From NCBI GenBank assembly GCA_017590115.1, contig JAGGNK010015447.1, forward strand, positions 1,054,001 to 1,118,000: a DNA stretch of 64,000 bases, read 5' to 3'. Shown here one piece after another: positions 37,968 through 48,284 of this stretch. Under the pieces are notes generated by a model. It was not told where the DNA came from and did no database searches. It was given only the letters and a program-made list of their open reading frames with translations. Numbering within the stretch: position 1 is the stretch's first letter; each line of letters begins with the position of its first letter. The stretch is from Montifringilla adamsi. Lineage: Eukaryota > Chordata > Aves > Passeriformes > Passeridae. Made by a program: the position numbers and the translations under genes.

Positions 37968-39203
37968 TGCACTGGGTTTGTGTGGCCAGGTTTTGGTAGC
38001 AGTGAGACTGCAGCGGTGCCTTCTGTGGGAGCTGATGAAGCTTCTCCCATATCCATCACAGTCAATTTCAGCCAGCTTCGGGATGGACCCATCGCTGACC
38101 AAGGCTGAGTCTATCAGCGATGGCAGGATGATGCATTTAGAAGGGGAAAAAAGTTGCTGTGCAACATCAATTGCAGCTGGAGAGAGGGGTGAGGACATGT
38201 GGGAGGAACAGCCCTGCAGACACCCAGGTCAGGGCAGAAGGAGGGGCAGGAGGTGCTCCTGCAGCTGAGGCTCCCCTGCAGCCCGTGAGGGCATGGGGGA
38301 TGCAGAGATCCACCTGCAGCCCATGGAGGAGCCCACACGGGAGCAGGGGCATGCCCAAAGGATGCTTGACCTGTGGCAAGCCCACACTGGGGCAGGTTTG
38401 TTCAAGACCCTGTGAGGGACCCCCTCTGGAGCAGCCTGTTCCTGAAGAACTGACCCTGTGGAAGGGACCCTCTCTGGAACAGTTTGTGTAGAATTGCAGC
38501 CATTGGGAAGGACTTATACTGGAGAAGTTCCCAGAGGACTGTCTGCCGTGGCAGGGACCCTGCACTGAAGTAGGGGAAGGGTGTGAGGAGTCTCTCCCCT
38601 GAGGAGAGAGGAGTGGCAGAGACAATGTGTGAGGGACTGACCACAACCCTCTCTCCTCATCTCCCTAAACTGCTTCAGCCAAGGAGCTAGAGAAGATCAG
38701 AAGTGAAGCTGAGCCAGGGAAGAAGGGAGCAGAGGGAGTAAGATGTTTATAAAATTTGGATTTGTCATTATCCTAATCTGATTTGATTGGTAATAAATTC
38801 AGGAGAAATAAATTTCACAGAGAACGGTCTCCCATGGGAGGGACCCCACAGCATAGCAGGAGAAGGACTCCTCTCCCTGAGCTGTGAAAGATCTCATGTG
38901 ATGAACTGACCAAACCCCCAGACCCTGAGCTTTCAGTGGGAAGGAGGGAGGGGTTGGAGAAAAAAGGTGTTTTTGTGGGCTTATTTTACTTCTCATTATC
39001 CTCCTCTGATTTTGTTAGTGATACATTCACTTTGTGCTTTTAAGCTGAGTCTGTTTTGCCCTTGGAGTGTGTTTCTCACAGTCCTTATCTCAACTAAGGA
39101 ATTCTTCATTCAATTTTTCTCTCCTCTGCCCAGCCATGCTAGGGGAGGGTGATGGAATGACTTTCGTGGGTGCCTGGCGTTGGGCCAGCATCAAACCATG
39201 ACA
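37968..39203 (+). mobile_element. ERVL-like solo LTR with internal duplication
   Basis: This block matches, from general knowledge, the organisation of a common songbird ERVL-type LTR. It has an opening 'tgggtttgtgtggccaggtttt', a series of imperfect repeats around 'cc(g/c)tgtggaagggacc..ctggaacag', and a late part with 'ttctcattatcctcctctgattt'. It closes with 'gggtgcctggcgttgggccagcatcaaacca'. The late part occurs twice: the stretch 38,525-38,800 and the stretch 38,820-39,020 both carry the 'gtctcccatgggagggacccc', 'tgatgaactgacca' and 'ctcattatcct..tctgatt' blocks. The copy is therefore longer than a single unit. Target duplications were not identified. Confidence 0.7.
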
Positions 39204-39629
39204 GCCTGAGATTAGGTTTAAGGCTAAATGTGGAATTTTCCTTAGGCCTGGGCTTGGGATTGCCCATATAGCTTTGCCACCCAAAAATCAGAGAGGGACT
39301 TTAATAGGCATGCCCTGCTCAGAGAGGTACATTGATTTACTATTTTTGCCACGTAATTCTGGTTTTATCTCCTTGCTTCCAAGGATTTTTTTTAAAGTTT
39401 TTTGTTTCAAAGTGAAGACAGATGAGCCACTGAGTTTCAGCTAATTTACTAAAATCTTGAGTGGAGCTGAGAAGCTGTTTGGTGATGATTGCTGCAAAGA
39501 GCTCTTGATGGTAGCACATCAGAATGGCTATAAATGAACTCCACACTTGTTTGTCTCTTACATAAACTTTGCCTGCCAGCAAGTAAACCTAAATAACATA
39601 TTGAGAGAACTACTAAGGCTGAGATATAT
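39204..39629. other. Non-coding stretch, nothing recognised
   Basis: Spacer between the ERVL-like LTR and a CR1 3' end. No gene was recognised. Confidence 0.4.
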
Positions 39630-40050
39630 CTCTGGAGACTGCCTCGTCCAAAGACCTGCTCAAAGCAGGGTCAGCCAGGCCAGGTTGCCACGAAGATGTT
39701 GAATCATGTTTCAAATATCCCCAAGGAAAGAGACTCCATGACCTCTCTGGAAAGTCTGTGCCTGTGCTCAATCACTCTTGGAGTAAAAGCACTTTTCTGT
39801 TGAAATGCATTTTTTTTCTTTTTAATTTTTCTTGCAATTTGTGCTGATTGTGTCCTGCCCATCACTGGACAGTCCTGAGAAGAGCCTGGTTCTCAGCTGC
39901 CTCGCCCTGCTGGCAAAACTCCTCCTAATGCAGCCCAGGGAATGTTTGCCCTGCATGGCTGCAAGTGCCCATTGCTGTCTTATGTTGATCTTGTCAAGCA
40001 TGACCCCCAATGGTTTTCTGCAGAGCTGCTGTTCCTGTTCACAGCCTGAA
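39630..40050 (-). mobile_element. CR1 LINE 3' portion
   Basis: Minus-strand CR1. The 3' part ('gtccaaagacctgctcaaagcagggtcagccaggccaggttg', 'agagactccatgacctctctgg') continues into the block 'gagaagagcctggttctc' and 'ctgttcctgttcacagcctg'. A T-rich stretch (39,809-39,835) lies inside it. It is 5' truncated, and the end at about 40,050 is approximate. Confidence 0.8.
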
Positions 40051-40230
40051 GTGGTGCATGGGGGAAGGCAGGGGGCGAGCACAGGAGCTTCTCTGTCCTC
40101 CTCTCCCCTTTTGGGTGGCCAGGGAATTTCCATGCTTCTCCTTTTTGGGGGTGCCCGGGGGTGTCCACCCTCCTCTCCCGTATGGGGGAGGCCTGAGTGG
40201 TCCCCATCCTCATCTGCCCTGTGGGGGACC
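40051..40230. repeat. GC-rich block with imperfect repeats left of the ERV1 3' LTR
   Basis: Three related pieces built on 'tcctcctctccc.(t/g)tt.tgggg' (around 40,098, 40,140 and 40,170) and one on 'tcctcatctgccctgtggggg' (40,208) follow each other at intervals of about 40 bases. It looks like a short degenerate minisatellite. It directly borders the LTR and shares no target duplication with the other end of ERV1. Confidence 0.5.
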
Positions 40231-40662
40231 TGTAAGATTGAATCTGCCCGGGCTGTTCGGGTCCAATCCAGCTAGCTATGGACCTTAGCCCTTACAATCT
40301 TACATAGGACAGAAGCAAAAGACGAAAGGCAGTCTTTTCCTCTTGGGAACAAAGTCCTATTTTATTCCTTAGTAGGAGTCACTAGGTGGTTCAGGTGACT
40401 TCCCAGGTGAAAAAGAGGCGGTGGCCTCCTCCCAGGGGGGGATTTTAAGCGGAGGGGAAAGGGGGTAGAGGAAGGGGGCCACAGCCAGTGGGATACAAGT
40501 GAGGAGGGCCGAGGGGAGGGTCAAACCAGGAAGAGACCACCAACACTTAGGGGGGAAATAGGAACACCATGTGATATGATAGGATACACATCATGTGAAC
40601 AGTGCAAATTACCAAAACACCCAGTGCAAAACAACTAAATAACTATTTAGTGCAATACAACA
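40231..40662 (-). repeat. ERV1 3' LTR
   Basis: A 432-bp LTR. In minus sense it begins TGTTGTATTGCACTAAATAG immediately after a polypurine tract and ends ...CAATCTTACA. The reverse complement of AATAAA is present in 'cctattttattcc' (about 40,360). Homology to 58,450-58,927 is clear, for example the shared plus-strand stretch 'ctgttcgggtccaatccagc'. Confidence 0.85.
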
Positions 40663-40680
40663 CCTCCCCCTTTTCTGTTT
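40663..40680 (-). promoter_or_regulatory. ERV1 polypurine tract
   Basis: The minus strand reads AAACAGAAAAGGGGGAGG directly before the first TG of the 3' LTR. This is the expected position and composition of the plus-strand DNA primer of a retrovirus, and it fixes both the orientation and the LTR boundary. Confidence 0.85.
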
Positions 40681-40983
40681 AAAAAAAAAAAATCAAAGGA
40701 AAAGCGTCGGCCTATTTCTGATACAGATTATGAATTCATCCACCACTCATGATTTGTGGGCCTGTCAGTTTGCTTTAAACCCATAAACTCTGTGCAGTTG
40801 ACTTCTGAGGGAGTGGAGATTAAACCATTGATTGCTTTTAAAAGTATGCAATGTAGAATTCCGAACTCTTAACATGATTAGAAAAAGAACAAAGAACAAC
40901 AAAAAACAATAGAATTGTCTAAATTATCAAAGTTCACCACCCTGAGAGTCCCCCAGTCCTTGAACAGTCTGCTGAACCAGTCC

Positions 40984-41319
40984 TCAGATTCTTGCTTGAC
41001 TCGTCTGGTGAGGCTTTTTCACTTCTTGGAGAGCTGCGTGGATGTTGGGTGCATTTGATGTTAAGTTCAAGCAGCAAAGTCCTTCATATTCCTGGCATTC
41101 ATGTTCATGCAGCAGCAGGAGGAAATCTGTGGCCGCACAACTTTGGAGTGTGGCCTGCCTGGTAATCTCCTCATCCTCTAGGAGGGAGCTGATGGCCGTG
41201 GATGTCAAGTTTGCCTGTTTGACTACACAGCACTCTAGGTGGCCCAATTCACCTTGAGTTTGGCTGTTGCAACCCATGGAGAGAACAGGAATACAGCGAT
41301 TTGCTTTGACCTTGCCCAA
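40984..41319 (-). pseudogene. env: ERV1 env, transmembrane subunit fragment
   Basis: An open minus-strand segment of about 110 codons resembles the ectodomain of a retroviral TM protein. It has a helical heptad-type region (LTSTAISSLL), then a conserved block AATDFLLLLHEHE, then the CX6CC motif CQEYEGLCC at 41,071-41,097, followed by an N-glycosylation-type NLTSN. A CX6CC motif marks the covalent SU-TM type of envelope found in gamma-, alpha- and type-D retroviruses. Here it sits downstream of betaretrovirus-like pol, the arrangement of type-D viruses. The fusion peptide and membrane anchor are not readable in the same frame, and SU is largely lost. It is a non-functional remnant. Confidence 0.7.
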
Positions 41320-41484
41320 TGAAAAATTTCTGAATCACAATTTGGGTCCAAATCGTCAATGCTTCTGTTTTGAATTTTGCTGACCAAATTTTTTTTTGGG
41401 TCCATTTGCCAATCATGGTTTGGTTAGGTGTCAGCAGGGACAACCGCCCAATGGTAGATTGCCTCTTCTCTTTCCCCGGCTAGC

Positions 41485-41943
41485 TGATGTTAAGAGTTGG
41501 GGGGCGGCAGTTTTTCCCCCTTGGGCTCCGTGGAATCCCAGTTGTCATTTGTTTCGGCGCAGTATAAAACACAGGCAGCGCACACGGGTCCCAGGGAAAC
41601 TTTATTTGATGACAAATTTCCTCTTTCTCTTCCTGGGCCCCGATTAGGGGGCCAACAAAGACTTATATCTCAGGGGAAAGTCAGGGGCAGACCCAACTTC
41701 CAACAAATCGGGAGAGTTGGGAGTAAAAACCTAGGCGGGGAATAACAGTAGTGAACCAATAAACTTTCAAGGAAGAAAAAACAGTTTTAGGAAATGGGTA
41801 AAGTTTGGAGAAATAGAAACTAGAAACTAGTTGACGACATCTCTGGGAAAAGGGTGGAGACAAAAAAAAACAGCACCAAGGAAAAACACTAAATCACAAA
41901 TCAAACCATAGACCTACTGATAAAACAAAAAGCATGATACAAC
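41485..41943 (-). mobile_element. Probable solo LTR inserted in ERV1 env region
   Basis: In minus sense the block opens TGTTGTATCATGC (41,943). It has an inverted-CCAAT-type box (TTTATTGGTTCAC), a TATA-like GATATAAGTC, then AATAAAG at about 41,597-41,602, and a further ~110 bp ending TTAACATCA. This order is that of U3-R-U5. No polypurine tract or primer site flanks it and no perfect target duplication was found, so a solo LTR with decayed or misplaced ends is inferred. Confidence 0.55.
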
Positions 41944-42103
41944 AGTAGATGGCCCTCCTAAAAGCCAAGAAGGGATTCCTGCCCATGCTCAATCCCCACA
42001 CATTAAAAACAAATCTTTAGGGAGGTTTTTGGGATGTGAATGATATGGGTTATCTGCTGTGACATGGCTTAAAACCTTACCACCTTCTGGCAGTGAACTC
42101 CTC

Positions 42104-42373
42104 TCAATTCTCCAGTATGTTATTAAGAGGTTTGGTGTTGGAAAGTGGGGTAAAGACAAATTGTATGCAGTATGGTGCAGGAGAGGAACCCAACAGCTCT
42201 AACTCTTGGGGCTCCTGAGCAGCTCTGGTTAACTTTGGCAGCCACTCTTCTATGGGGTTCCTAATCATTACAGCCCACCACTGACGGGTATTGTGTGGTT
42301 GTGTGTGATGTGATTCGGGACCTGGGTTAGGCATAGGTCTATCAAACTTGGCTGGAAACTCTCCAACTTGCAA
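42104..42373 (-). pseudogene. Possible ERV1 env surface-subunit fragment
   Basis: A 89-codon minus-strand open frame lies where the surface subunit would be expected, between integrase and TM. It is Pro-rich at its N-terminus and contains QWWAVMIRNPIEEWLPKL and ELLGSSPAPYCIQF, compatible with an avian retroviral envelope. I cannot confirm the family from sequence alone. LTR-like blocks on both sides have separated it from the rest of env. It could instead be leader or gag sequence of another insertion. Confidence 0.3.
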
Positions 42374-42627
42374 CGGAATCCCTACCAGGCAGGTAGGGAT
42401 CTCTCATTGCTGCTGTGGACAGGCATATATATTCCTGTTGGAGTGTCCATGCCAGGGTCACCCAGATGTTCTGGCATGGCTGAGGGATGATCCACGCAGC
42501 TGTCAGACTGCTCAGTGCTGCGGGAGACCCCCGGGCAGATGCTGTCGGGGTGCCCGCTTTCCCCAGAGCGTCTCCGCTTCGGGCCGCACAGACAGTTCCC
42601 TCAACCCACCAGATGCCCGAGCCCAGA

Positions 42628-43090
42628 TGTTGTAATCAATGTCTCACCAGTAAGCGAACGGACTCTTCGTGTGGAGAATCCAACAGGGATTATTAAAGGA
42701 TGAAATGAGGGTGCAGGATAGGGCAGGGGACAGCCACAGTGGAAGAGATCCAGGGACGAAGAGCAAGTCCAGGGTACATAACTGGGACGGGGTAGGAGTG
42801 GTCAGGACACAAGACACACCAATGGCGATAGGGATGGGAGGAGGGGTTAGAATGGGGTGATGCAACTTAGGCCAATAAGGGAGCAGGAATTTGGGGGAAG
42901 ACCAGTAGGGGACCTGGGGATACAGAACCCTCCAGAATGGGGGAGTGAACTCTGAATGACAAACAGCAATTCATTTACATAGACAAGCAGGGAACCCTGG
43001 GAGAATGCTTCAGCTTCTCACCCTAACCTAAACTAGGGAGTTCTCCCAAGGCATCCCGTCCTTGCCACTACTACCACCATCTCCCACACA
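42628..43090 (-). mobile_element. Probable LTR (with possible leader at 42,390-42,627)
   Basis: In minus sense the block opens TGTGTGGGAGATGG (43,090) and ends GACATTGATTACAACA (42,628). It includes CTTATTGGCC (CCAAT type) and a polyadenylation-like TTTAATAATCC. The ~240 bp that follow in minus sense are GC-rich (TCTGGGCTCGGGCATCTGG...), as a retroviral leader with primer site would be, but they match no primer site I can name. No target duplication was found. It may be the 5' end of a truncated provirus inserted in ERV1. Confidence 0.5.
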
Positions 43091-43390
43091 GTGCAAACAG
43101 GATGACAACTTGGACAGAGCGAGGTTAGGTGGGAGATAGCTTTTCTTCTCTAAAAGGAAAACTAAACATTTTTAAAACACATTAAAGTTCAGGGTTCTTC
43201 CAGAATGTAACTAAATCTCTTAGGAAGATTCTTTCTCCTCTTTCCGGTGGTGTCTTCTCTTTGAGGCGACAGCTGCTTGCTTCTCATCCCTGTCTGCTGG
43301 AGCAGGATTTTTGGGGACAAAAGGTTTTACCCACTTTTGGGGTATCCATCACGGCCCTGGGGGGGTGGATACACACGCGTAGCCATGCCC

Positions 43391-44006
43391 TCAGGTGACA
43401 AGCTCATAAGGACCCTTGGTTTTCCAAGTTTCTGGGTCCTTAATGAGAACTGGTGGACGCGTAAGTGACAACTTAAACCGATTGTTACTGTGGAAATGCC
43501 ATACTACCAGAGGACTCATATTTTCAAATGAACAATTCAAAAAATGGATGGTAAACAGGGCTTTGCAGAGCTTTTGTTGTGGTGTCATCCACGCTGCAGA
43601 ACTGCCTTGCCTAGCCAGGACTTGTTTGAGTGTCTGGTGGGCACGCTCGATCACAGCTTGACCTGTGGGGGAGTGGGGAATGCCTGTCTTATGCTCCACC
43701 CCCCACTGCTGGACAAACTCTAGGAAGTCCTTGGAGGCATACGCTGGGCCATTGTCTGTCTTAATCTCCCTAGGGATCCCCAACACTGAAAAGGCTTGCA
43801 CCAGGTTTGGTATGCACAGCCCTTTCCCCTGTGTGTGCAGAGGCATAAACCGCACCAGAATATGTGTCTATGCTGACACGCACATATTTCAGACTGCCAA
43901 AACTGGGAATGTGTGTGATGTTTGTCTGCCACACTTTGCAGCTCCCAAGGCCACGGGGGTTAACCCCAATGCCCAGTGAGCTGGCAGTTGGGACAGGTGG
44001 CCACAA
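43391..44006 (-). pseudogene. pol: ERV1 integrase core (broken)
   Basis: Minus-strand integrase catalytic core in two overlapping frames joined by a frameshift near 43,855. Motifs in order: WQTNIT (43,910-43,933), SIDTYSG, KTDNGPAYASK and GQAVIERAHQTLK, followed by the C-terminal part ending near PETWKTKGPYELVT. Integrases use a D-D-E triad. Here the first Asp is Asn (AAC codon at 43,920-43,922), while the second Asp and the Glu are kept. With the frameshift this makes the enzyme inactive. It belongs with the RNase H segment immediately upstream in minus sense. Confidence 0.88.
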
Positions 44007-44478
44007 TGGCCCGAGCCTGACTCCGTGTTAACCGGAACTGACAAATTAGACCTGGTACGTTTTGATGGTATTGTTGGTGACTTAGCTTTGCTTGCTGGAA
44101 GATGTCCGGAAGGCGTGCCATTTCTGCTGGGGGGGCAAGGGAATCTGCTTTGCTATTACCTTCTGCAATCTCGCCTGGCGAATCGGTGTGTGACCTCATG
44201 TGCATCACATAGAATGGATGCTCCCACTGTGAAACCAAATAAATTAGTTTTGAAAGCAACCTGAAGAGATGCTCGTTCTCGATGTCTTTGAGAACTGCCC
44301 GCTCCGCCCAGGACACTACTCCTGCCATGTAGGCTGAATCGGTAACCGAGTTAATTGGCTCCGAGAACTTCTCAAAGGCTCTCACAACTGCAGCCAGTTC
44401 AGCGACCTGGGGCGATCCCTCCACAAACTCGACATCAGCTTCCCACTGCTGAGTCTGGGGATTTCTCCAAGTCATCAC
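43960..44478 (-). pseudogene. pol: ERV1 RNase H and integrase zinc-binding region
   Basis: This 172-codon minus-strand frame starts inside RNase H and includes the conserved TDSAYMAGVV, then the HTDSPGEIAEGNSKADSLA block. It continues into the N-terminal HHCC zinc region of integrase (residues around FQQAKLSHQQYHQNV ... ATCPNCQLTG). The order and spacing are those of an alpha/betaretroviral pol. The N-terminal part of RNase H lies in other frames up to 44,631, where the ERV2 insertion cuts the gene. The upstream connection domain resumes at 51,403. Confidence 0.88.
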
Positions 44479-44625
44479 CGACTTGTGGGATGCCCTGCAT
44501 GCACCATAAGCACCTTCAGTGGCCTCCGACTACTTTTCTCAGGAGCAATGAGGTGGAATTACTTGTGAAACTGCTTGTGTGATGGGGCGTGGACTGATAC
44601 CTGTCCAGTGTAGCTGTCCAGAGAT

Positions 44626-44631
44626 AGCTGG
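44626..44631. repeat. Target-site duplication of ERV2 (left)
   Basis: GCTGGA directly before the first base of the ERV2 LTR. The same hexamer follows the other LTR at 51,403-51,408. Six bases is the usual duplication for alpha- and betaretroviral integrases. Confidence 0.95.
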
Positions 44632-44985
44632 ATGTCACTATAGAGCACGACATGGCACAAAGCACCCAGACTTCATCAGAAGGGTGTATGAGAGGGATCT
44701 GTTACAGCAACATGTTGCTTTTATCGTTTTTCAAGATATTTACGTTTACCTAACAGAAATATACATTGCCCATTGGTAATAAAAAAGAAACAAAGTTCCC
44801 AATAGGTAACCAGGGAGCCACGTCATTCTGTGAGCCAGCTAACGTCTGTATCTTTTAAGTTTCCCTCTTCCATCACGCTGCCATAGTGATAGCCTTGAGT
44901 GTTCCTTGAGAGAGATATGGGGCTTTCCTTATCTCCAGGAAGCCTTTGCTGGCTCACAAGAACAGCACGAAATGTCTTTCCCACA
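44632..44985 (-). repeat. ERV2 3' LTR
   Basis: A 354-bp LTR. In minus sense it opens TGTGGGAAAGACATTTCG directly after the polypurine tract and ends ...GTGACA. It is nearly the same as 51,054-51,402, apart from a 5-base insertion near the U5 end, one single-base indel and about 11 substitutions. Confidence 0.95.
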
Positions 44986-44998
44986 ATTCCCCCTTTTT
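44986..44998 (-). promoter_or_regulatory. ERV2 polypurine tract
   Basis: The minus strand reads CAAAAAGGGGGAAT directly before the TG of the 3' LTR. A second similar run (CAAAAAGGGGGAAT) occurs at about 45,996-46,009 inside the integrase region, a potential internal primer site. Confidence 0.85.
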
Positions 44999-45793
44999 GT
45001 ATTTGACCTGCAAATACAACTGCTACGGACTTCTGCAGGGCCCTTGCAAAAATCCAAGCAGATGGAGGATCCATTCTTCATTCAAGTAGCCAACTTCTAC
45101 CAACTCCATAACACACACCCTCACAATCTTAACATTCATATACAAACAAGGCACATAAAGACAGACCTTCAAGTACTGTTACAGACCTCGCAATTTCCAG
45201 ATGACACATTTGTAGCAGAATGACACCTTCGCCTCTAGTCAAGTAACTTTCTCCCACACAGAATGAGAGATCAAGTTATCTGCCTAGTCACCACTTAGAA
45301 CCAAGTAGCATCCACTTAACTTTACAACTGGTTGCTGCTATCATAATGGGCAACCAACCTAGTCACTCAAAGTGTGGACTAACTCAACCCCTATGCAAAG
45401 GCAACACTTCTCCCTTAGGTACATCAAATTCCCCTATTTTGGGACTGTCAGTGCCCTGCAACAGGAAATGGTATAAGACACATTTCCAGTACTACCAACC
45501 TCTCTGTAAGAGAATTCAAGGAAAAGAAGCAAAACATCCACTAACTTAAATTTTGAATTTTCAGTGTAAACCTGTAACTCCCTTTACTCTGTCTCAAATT
45601 ACCATCTTTACCACACATTCTTTGAGGGTCCGTGCTTCCATCTACATAATAACCAATGCAATTACCTACTCAGTTTTAGAACCACCCATCCGTTCTTTTC
45701 TGTGTGCTCCAAATAAGGTTTAACACAATGGGCAGAGACCCAAGGAGGGCCATTTTCTGTTAAAACACATGCATATCCTCTTCCCCATGTTAC
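44999..45793 (-). other. ERV2 sequence between integrase and 3' LTR, env not recognisable
   Basis: About 0.8 kb where env would lie in a complete provirus. It is AT-rich, its frames are short, and no CX6CC, fusion peptide or membrane anchor was recognised. A normal env needs about 1.7-2 kb, so env has been deleted or was never carried. Confidence 0.6.
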
Positions 45794-46387
45794 TTATTCC
45801 ACTGGGCCAGTCCACTTTCCCGTGATTAAATCTTTTACCCATACCTTAATACCTTTCTGAAACTTTGGTTGTTTTGAATTCAGCGATGAAAAATGATAGA
45901 ATATAGGAGACAATTGCAAGTCAGGTAAAGGACACAAAAAGTTTAAGACATAGACAGCTTTGTCTAATCTCACTTGAGGCGACTCCTTCTGCATTCCCCC
46001 TTTTTGTACCTGCCGCTTCAACACACCATGGGCACGATCAACAATTGCTTGGCCTGTCGAAGCATAAGGGATACCAGTAGAATGACCAACACCCCAGGCA
46101 CAAAAAAATACTTGCAATTTCTTTGAAACATACGCCGGGCCGTTATCCATCTTTACATGTGATGGAACGCCTAAGATGGAAAAGGTGTGGCAAAAATTAC
46201 GAATAGCATCCCGAGCTGTTTCACCTGCCAATGCTGAGGCAACCATGGCACGAGAAAAGGTGTCAGTCGTAACATGGACATACTTTAGACAGCCAAATTC
46301 AGGCATTTTTGTAACATCTGTTTGCCATTCTTGCAAAGGGAGTAAGCCTCTAGGATTAGTACCATAATATTGTGAAACATGAGACAT
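45794..46387 (-). pseudogene. pol: ERV2 integrase (long open frame, altered triad)
   Basis: A 197-codon open minus-strand frame covers the catalytic core and the C-terminal domain. Motifs: EWQTDVTKM, TTDTFSRAMVAS, KMDNGPAYVSKK and GQAIVDRAHGVLKR, then the C-terminal KVWVKDLITGKWTGPVE. The D and D of the triad are kept, but the Glu is Asp (GAT codon at 46,037-46,039). The N-terminal zinc region is in another frame. Length and order match an alpha/betaretroviral integrase. It probably lost activity through this substitution plus the upstream frameshift. Confidence 0.9.
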
Positions 46388-46439
46388 ATGACAATCAGGG
46401 CAAGAAGAAATAATTTACTTTGCTTCGCTATGTGATAAT

Positions 46440-46805
46440 TTAAATTGCTGCCATAGTGCTTGAGCACCCTGATGAAAAAAACTGGTGAGATAGAACAGCT
46501 TGCTGTAACACATTAGGCACTGTTTTTACGGCTGAGGCAGCCACAAGGAAATCCACATAGGCTTTACCTTCAACAAAGAATCCAGGTAGCGATGTATGGC
46601 TATGAATGTGTATAATAAAATAAGAATGCTTTTGATTACGAATAACAGTCCACAATTTCAACAACATAACAAATAATGGTTTCTGCTTTACATTATACAA
46701 CACAGCTTGATCCAACTGTTTCATTAAATTAGCAACATAAACAGAATCAGTAACTATATTTACGGAACTAGGAAATAAAGGCCAAAAGTACGGCACAAAG
46801 TTCAA
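46440..46805 (-). pseudogene. pol: ERV2 RNase H C-terminal part and start of integrase
   Basis: A 121-codon minus-strand frame includes the RNase H block VTDSVYVANLM, then HSHTSLPGFFVEGKAYVDFLV, then the start of the integrase HHCC domain (VLQQAVLSHQFF). The usual second His position is not readable in this frame. Remaining RNase H N-terminal sequence (46,806-47,430) is spread over several frames and includes a degraded GST-type block near 46,880-46,920. Confidence 0.8.
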
Positions 46806-47433
46806 TTAACTGAGGAGACCCTTGTTGAACCATTACTTTATATTCCCAGCGGTCATCCTTCTTCCAGACTACAGCAGCTTTTCCAGATCTTTCAGATCCA
46901 TCTGTAAAACCTGTTGCACCTTCCACTGGCACAGAAGATCAAAGTTGTTTCCCCTGAAAGGGAATCCTCTTACTGAAATTCAAAATAGGATGGGAAGGTA
47001 AATTATATGCTATTTGACCTGTAAAGGAAGATAAAGCAGATTGCACCTCACGATTGTTTTGGAAACACCACTCAAAATACCATTGTTGTATCAGTATGAC
47101 AATAGTTACAGGATCACGGCCTAAGATTTCATGGCAGCATCTGCGAGCTTTGATAATGAAGTCTGCAAAAAGCTCATACAGACCTGGAGCTGTTTTTCAG
47201 GATCTGAAAGACAAAAATATCCACTCCAAAATATGCAACTTATCTTCCCATTTATCATTCCATTGACACAACAATCTGCATGGTATTTCATCATCTCTCA
47301 TAATAAATAATTGCACACCAACAGAAACATCTATCCTGGTAACAAATTTAGATGCCAAGGCCAATTCAACTTCTTTTACAGCCTTTTTTGCTGCAGCGGT
47401 CAAGTGTTTCTCATCGATAGAAGAAGTAATCCC

Positions 47434-48260
47434 TCATAATAAGTCATACAAAGGTTGCAGTTGATGATTATTTATCCCCAAGTATGGCCTAAGCCAACCT
47501 ATTGCACCAACCAATTTCTGTACGTCAACAGTGGTTTTAATTTCAATGTCCCATTTTACAGGTTGAGGCACAATTTGTGTATTGGTGATTATGAACCCCA
47601 AATACTTCCAAGGCATCTGTCTTTGAACTTTCTTCGGGGCAATAACCAAACCAAAGGCTTCTAAATTTTTCACAGCACATTGTTCAAGAGCCAATAATTG
47701 TTGTTTAGTTTTGGACGCCAACAAGGTATCAACCATATAATGATAACAATAACAATTGCTAAATTGCTCTCAGACCTTAAATAAAGCCTGTGCCACAAAC
47801 CATTGACAAATACTTGGAGAATTTCTCATTCCTTGAAGCAAAACAATCCACTGATAATCTTTGGCTCGGTTCCTCATGATTTAAAGAAGGCACATTAAAG
47901 GTGAATTTTTCCTTATCCTGATCAGCCAATGGAATTGTAAAAAAACAGTCTTTCAAATCAATGATAATTTTTTCCCATCCTTGCGGAATCATTGTAGGTG
48001 TTTGTAGACGTGATTGTAAAGCACCCATTGCGGCCATCACAGCGTTTATCCGCCGCAAATCGTGCAAAAGTCTCCATTTACCCGATTTCTTTTTTATTAC
48101 AAACACAGATGTATTCCAAGGACTAAATGATTTTTCAACATGTCCGGCTTGTAATTGTTCTGTCACTAAGCCTCGCAGGGCAAGAAGCTTTTCAGTAGCT
48201 TCTGATCAATCCAGACAGGCTTATCTGTCAGCAATATCAAGGACACAACCGGACGTTTAA
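47434..48260 (-). pseudogene. pol: ERV2 reverse transcriptase (broken, catalytic site altered)
   Basis: The RT lies in at least three minus-strand frames. The fingers region (48,060-48,166) has [33 protein letters not shown] (conserved block), then [14 protein letters not shown], which carries the first catalytic Asp. A second frame has PKKVQRQMPWKYLGFIIT and LVGAIGWLRPYLGI of the palm and thumb. The catalytic YMDD box reads YMVD (47,728-47,739), so one of the two essential Asp residues is Val. Together with the frameshifts this is an inactive enzyme. Confidence 0.9.
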
Positions 48261-48284
48261 GGCCCTGCATCCCAGTGGCCCCCG

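Noticed and set aside
38159..38646. Frames of 110 and 159 codons in 38.2-38.6 kb
   Set aside because: They lie inside the ERVL-like LTR, whose internal repeats lack stops.
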